NCBI GenBank assembly: GCA_946184255.1
Contig: CAMHFA010000040.1
Coordinates: 1 to 7,931 of the forward strand
DNA length: 7,931 bases
Direction of reading: 5' to 3'
Source of the DNA: an uncultured Bacteroidales bacterium
GTDB lineage: Bacteria > Bacteroidota > Bacteroidia > Bacteroidales > UBA932
Positions within the stretch are counted from its first letter, which is position 1, and each line of letters begins with the position of its first letter. Shown one piece after another: positions 6,205 to 7,931 of this stretch. The position numbers and the translations under genes were made by a program. The notes under the pieces were generated by a model. The model was not told the origin of the DNA and ran no database searches. It saw only the letters and a list, made by a program, of their open reading frames with translations.

Positions 6205-7110
6205 ATGCCCAAAAGTTTGATTTCAATCCAGGACTTCACAAAGGATGAGATACTCCACATCCTCGAGGTCGCAAAAGAGTTCGAAGCTAACCGCGAACAG
6301 AATTTCCTTGCCGGGAAAGTAGTTGCCTGTCTCTTCTTCGAACCGTCCACCAGGACCCGCCTTTCTTTCGAGACTGCGGTCAACCGCCTCGGTGCCAGGG
6401 TTATTGGTTTCCCTGACAACCGGAACACGAGCCAGTCCAAGGGAGAGACCCTTGAGGACACTATCAAGATCGTTTCCAACTATGTGGACATGATAGTCAT
6501 GCGCCATCCGATGGCTGGCGCTGCCGACATCGCTGCATCGGTGGCTTCCGTTCCGGTGATAAACGCCGGAGACGGTGCCAACCAGCACCCTACGCAGACA
6601 ATCCTGGACCTCTATGCCATCCAGAAGACGCAGGGCAGGCTCGAAGGACTTGACGTGAATATGGTTGGAGACCTGAAGTACGGCCGTGCAGTGCATTCGC
6701 TGGTAGATGCCCTCCGGCATTTCAATCCACGTTTCACCTTCACCTCTCCCGACGAACTCACCATGCCGAAGAAGTATCTCGAGATGCTGGACAAGGACGC
6801 CATCCCTTACAGGCAGGTTTCCAGGATCGAGGAAGGTCTTAATGAGTGCGATATCCTCTACATGACCCGCGTCCAGCAGGAGAGGTTCCCGGATATGGAT
6901 GAATATAATAAAGTCAAGGATGTTTACAGGCTCACGGCATCAATGCTGGGTGGGGTAAGGCCCGGAATGAAGGTCATGCATCCGCTTCCCAGGGTCGGTG
7001 AGATAGCCGAAGATGTGGATTCCACACCCTATGCCTATTACTTCCAGCAGGCCGGTGGAGGAATGTATGTCAGGATGGCGATAATCTCCTATCTGCTTGG
7101 TTACAGATAA
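6205..7110 (+). CDS. pyrB: Aspartate carbamoyltransferase, catalytic subunit
   Basis: This 301-residue enzyme condenses carbamoyl phosphate with L-aspartate to N-carbamoyl-L-aspartate, the committed step of pyrimidine synthesis in the cytoplasm. The carbamoyl-phosphate motif FEPSTRTRLSF is at 45-55, SQSKGETLEDT (with the active-site Lys contributed to the neighbouring subunit) at 76-86, RHPMAGAA at 100-107, HPTQ at 128-131, KYGRAVHS at 158-165, TRVQQERF at 221-228 and HPLPR at 259-263. All these match active-site segments of PyrB, and the length is close to the 306-311 residues of other bacteria. The regulatory subunit gene pyrI, often directly downstream in Bacteroides, is not present here; serC follows instead. 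It probably shares a transcript with the upstream YigZ-family gene; no strong separate promoter is visible in the 15-base gap. Confidence 0.97.
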   Translation: MPKSLISIQDFTKDEILHILEVAKEFEANREQNFLAGKVVACLFFEPSTRTRLSFETAVNRLGARVIGFPDNRNTSQSKGETLEDTIKIVSNYVDMIVMRHPMAGAADIAASVASVPVINAGDGANQHPTQTILDLYAIQKTQGRLEGLDVNMVGDLKYGRAVHSLVDALRHFNPRFTFTSPDELTMPKKYLEMLDKDAIPYRQVSRIEEGLNECDILYMTRVQQERFPDMDEYNKVKDVYRLTASMLGGVRPGMKVMHPLPRVGEIAEDVDSTPYAYYFQQAGGGMYVRMAIISYLLGYR

Positions 7111-7121
7111 ACCGGATTAAA

Positions 7122-7153
7122 TTAGTTTATTACTTTTAATTTAAGTAACTTTG
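7122..7153 (+). promoter_or_regulatory. Promoter for serC
   Basis: TAACTTTG at 7146-7153 matches the Bacteroidota -7 box TAnnTTTG perfectly and is followed by C. TTAG at 7122-7125 stands 20 bases upstream as a near match to the -33 TTTG. Transcription would start near 7158, leaving a leader of about 60 bases before serC. An AT-only inverted repeat, TTAAATTA (7117-7124) with TAATTTAA (7137-7144), overlaps the promoter spacer; it is too weak to call a terminator for pyrB. Confidence 0.6.
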
Positions 7154-7174
7154 CTGCCCAACCAGTTTTAATTC

Positions 7175-7185
7175 GGAATCATTCC
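7175..7185. repeat. Short palindrome in the serC leader
   Basis: GGAATCATTCC is a perfect palindrome with a one-base centre, lying in the predicted serC leader about 20 bases after the likely transcription start. It could bind a regulator or form a tiny hairpin, but palindromes this short also arise by chance. Confidence 0.3.
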
Positions 7186-7217
7186 AAATAAATCAGTTAA
7201 AAATTAAAATATTCGAA

Positions 7218-7931
7218 ATGAAAAAGGTTCACGTATTCAATGCCGGCCCTTGCCTGCTCCCGCAGGTGGCCATTGACAATGCCATCGAGGCCCTCAAGGA
7301 TTTCAAGGGCACCGGAGTCTCCGTACTCAGCATCTCCCACCGTACTAAGGAGTGGGACGAGACAATGGACGAGTGCCGTGCTCTCTGGAGGGAACTCCTT
7401 AACATTCCCGACACCCATGAGGTTGTTTTCCTTGGTGGCGGTGCTTCCCTTCAGTTCCTCTATGTCGCAATGAACTACCTTGAGAAGAAAGCTGCCTATC
7501 TCGAGACCGGTGTCTGGGCCAAGAAGGCTCTCAAGGAGGCAAAGGGCATCGGAGAGGCCTACGCCCTGGCCAGCTCAGCTGACAAGAACTATTCCTATAT
7601 TCCCAAGGGCTACGAGATCCCTACCGACATTGATTACTTCCACATTACCACCAACAACACCATCTACGGAACCGAGATCAAGGAAGATATCGACTGCCCC
7701 GTTCCGCTCATCGCTGACATGAGCTCCGACATCATGAGCCGTCCCGTAGATGTGAGCAAATATGACCTCATCTATGGTGGTGCACAGAAGAACGTCGGTC
7801 CTGCCGGAGTCATCTTCGCAATCATCAAGAAGGATTCCCTCGGAAGGGTCAGCAGGTACATCCCTACAATGCTCGACTACCGCACCCACATCGACAAGCT
7901 TTCGATGTTCAACACTCCTCCTGTGTTCTCC
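7218..7931 (+). CDS. serC: Phosphoserine aminotransferase (N-terminal part)
   Basis: The gene is cut by the end of the window; 238 codons are visible of an expected total of about 355-360. SerC is a PLP-dependent class V aminotransferase that makes 3-phosphoserine from 3-phosphohydroxypyruvate and glutamate in serine synthesis, and it can also serve pyridoxine synthesis. Visible features: [10 protein letters not shown] at 6-15 at the start of the fold, SISHRTKEW at 38-46 with the substrate-binding His41-Arg42, GGGAS at 73-77 (PLP phosphate loop), Trp100 that stacks on the PLP ring, [10 protein letters not shown] at 144-153, Asp167 in IADMSSD, and the Schiff-base Lys191 in [11 protein letters not shown]. 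The start ATG at 7218 places the conserved FNAGP motif where expected. It has its own promoter upstream and no clear Shine-Dalgarno sequence. A serA gene would be expected downstream in many relatives, outside this view. Confidence 0.96.
   Translation, partial: MKKVHVFNAGPCLLPQVAIDNAIEALKDFKGTGVSVLSISHRTKEWDETMDECRALWRELLNIPDTHEVVFLGGGASLQFLYVAMNYLEKKAAYLETGVWAKKALKEAKGIGEAYALASSADKNYSYIPKGYEIPTDIDYFHITTNNTIYGTEIKEDIDCPVPLIADMSSDIMSRPVDVSKYDLIYGGAQKNVGPAGVIFAIIKKDSLGRVSRYIPTMLDYRTHIDKLSMFNTPPVFS

Overview
The window looks like an ordinary stretch of chromosome from a member of the Bacteroidota, most likely order Bacteroidales (inference). The evidence is protein families typical of that phylum (a DUF3127 protein, a pRiA4b ORF-3-like protein upstream of miaA, a RecQ of about 735 residues with a C-terminal helix-turn-helix extension), the absence of convincing Shine-Dalgarno sequences, and several upstream regions fitting the Bacteroidota promoter pattern TTTG-N20-TAnnTTTG. 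Coding density is high and no gap between genes exceeds about 125 bases.

Layout: (1) 1-407, plus strand: C-terminal part of a PHP-family histidinol-phosphatase. (2) 404-2611, minus: recQ helicase, whose stop codon overlaps that of the phosphatase tail to tail. (3) 2612-2733: divergent intergenic region with a candidate recQ promoter. (4) 2734-3934, plus: a two-gene unit, an FKBP-type peptidyl-prolyl isomerase lipoprotein and a DUF3127 OB-fold-like protein with an SSB-like acidic C-terminus. (5) 3935-4036: convergent intergenic region with a very long perfect inverted repeat and an 18-base tandem duplication that runs into the miaA stop codon. (6) 4037-5485, minus: a pRiA4b ORF-3-like acidic protein followed by miaA, three bases apart. 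(7) 5486-5568: divergent region where two face-to-face promoters appear to share a TTGCAA core. (8) 5569-7110, plus: a YigZ/IMPACT-family protein and pyrB, 15 bases apart. (9) 7111-7217: serC promoter region. (10) 7218 to the end, plus: N-terminal 238 codons of serC.

The genes are mainly housekeeping: amino acid synthesis (histidinol-phosphatase, serC), pyrimidine synthesis (pyrB), tRNA modification (miaA), DNA repair (recQ) and protein folding (FKBP). I see no mobile element genes, CRISPR array, tRNA, rRNA or defence cassette, and no convincing new multi-gene system. The points most worth a second look are the 22-base perfect inverted repeat with self-complementary arms, the tandem duplication beside it, the SSB-like tail of the DUF3127 protein close to recQ, and the overlapping divergent promoters.
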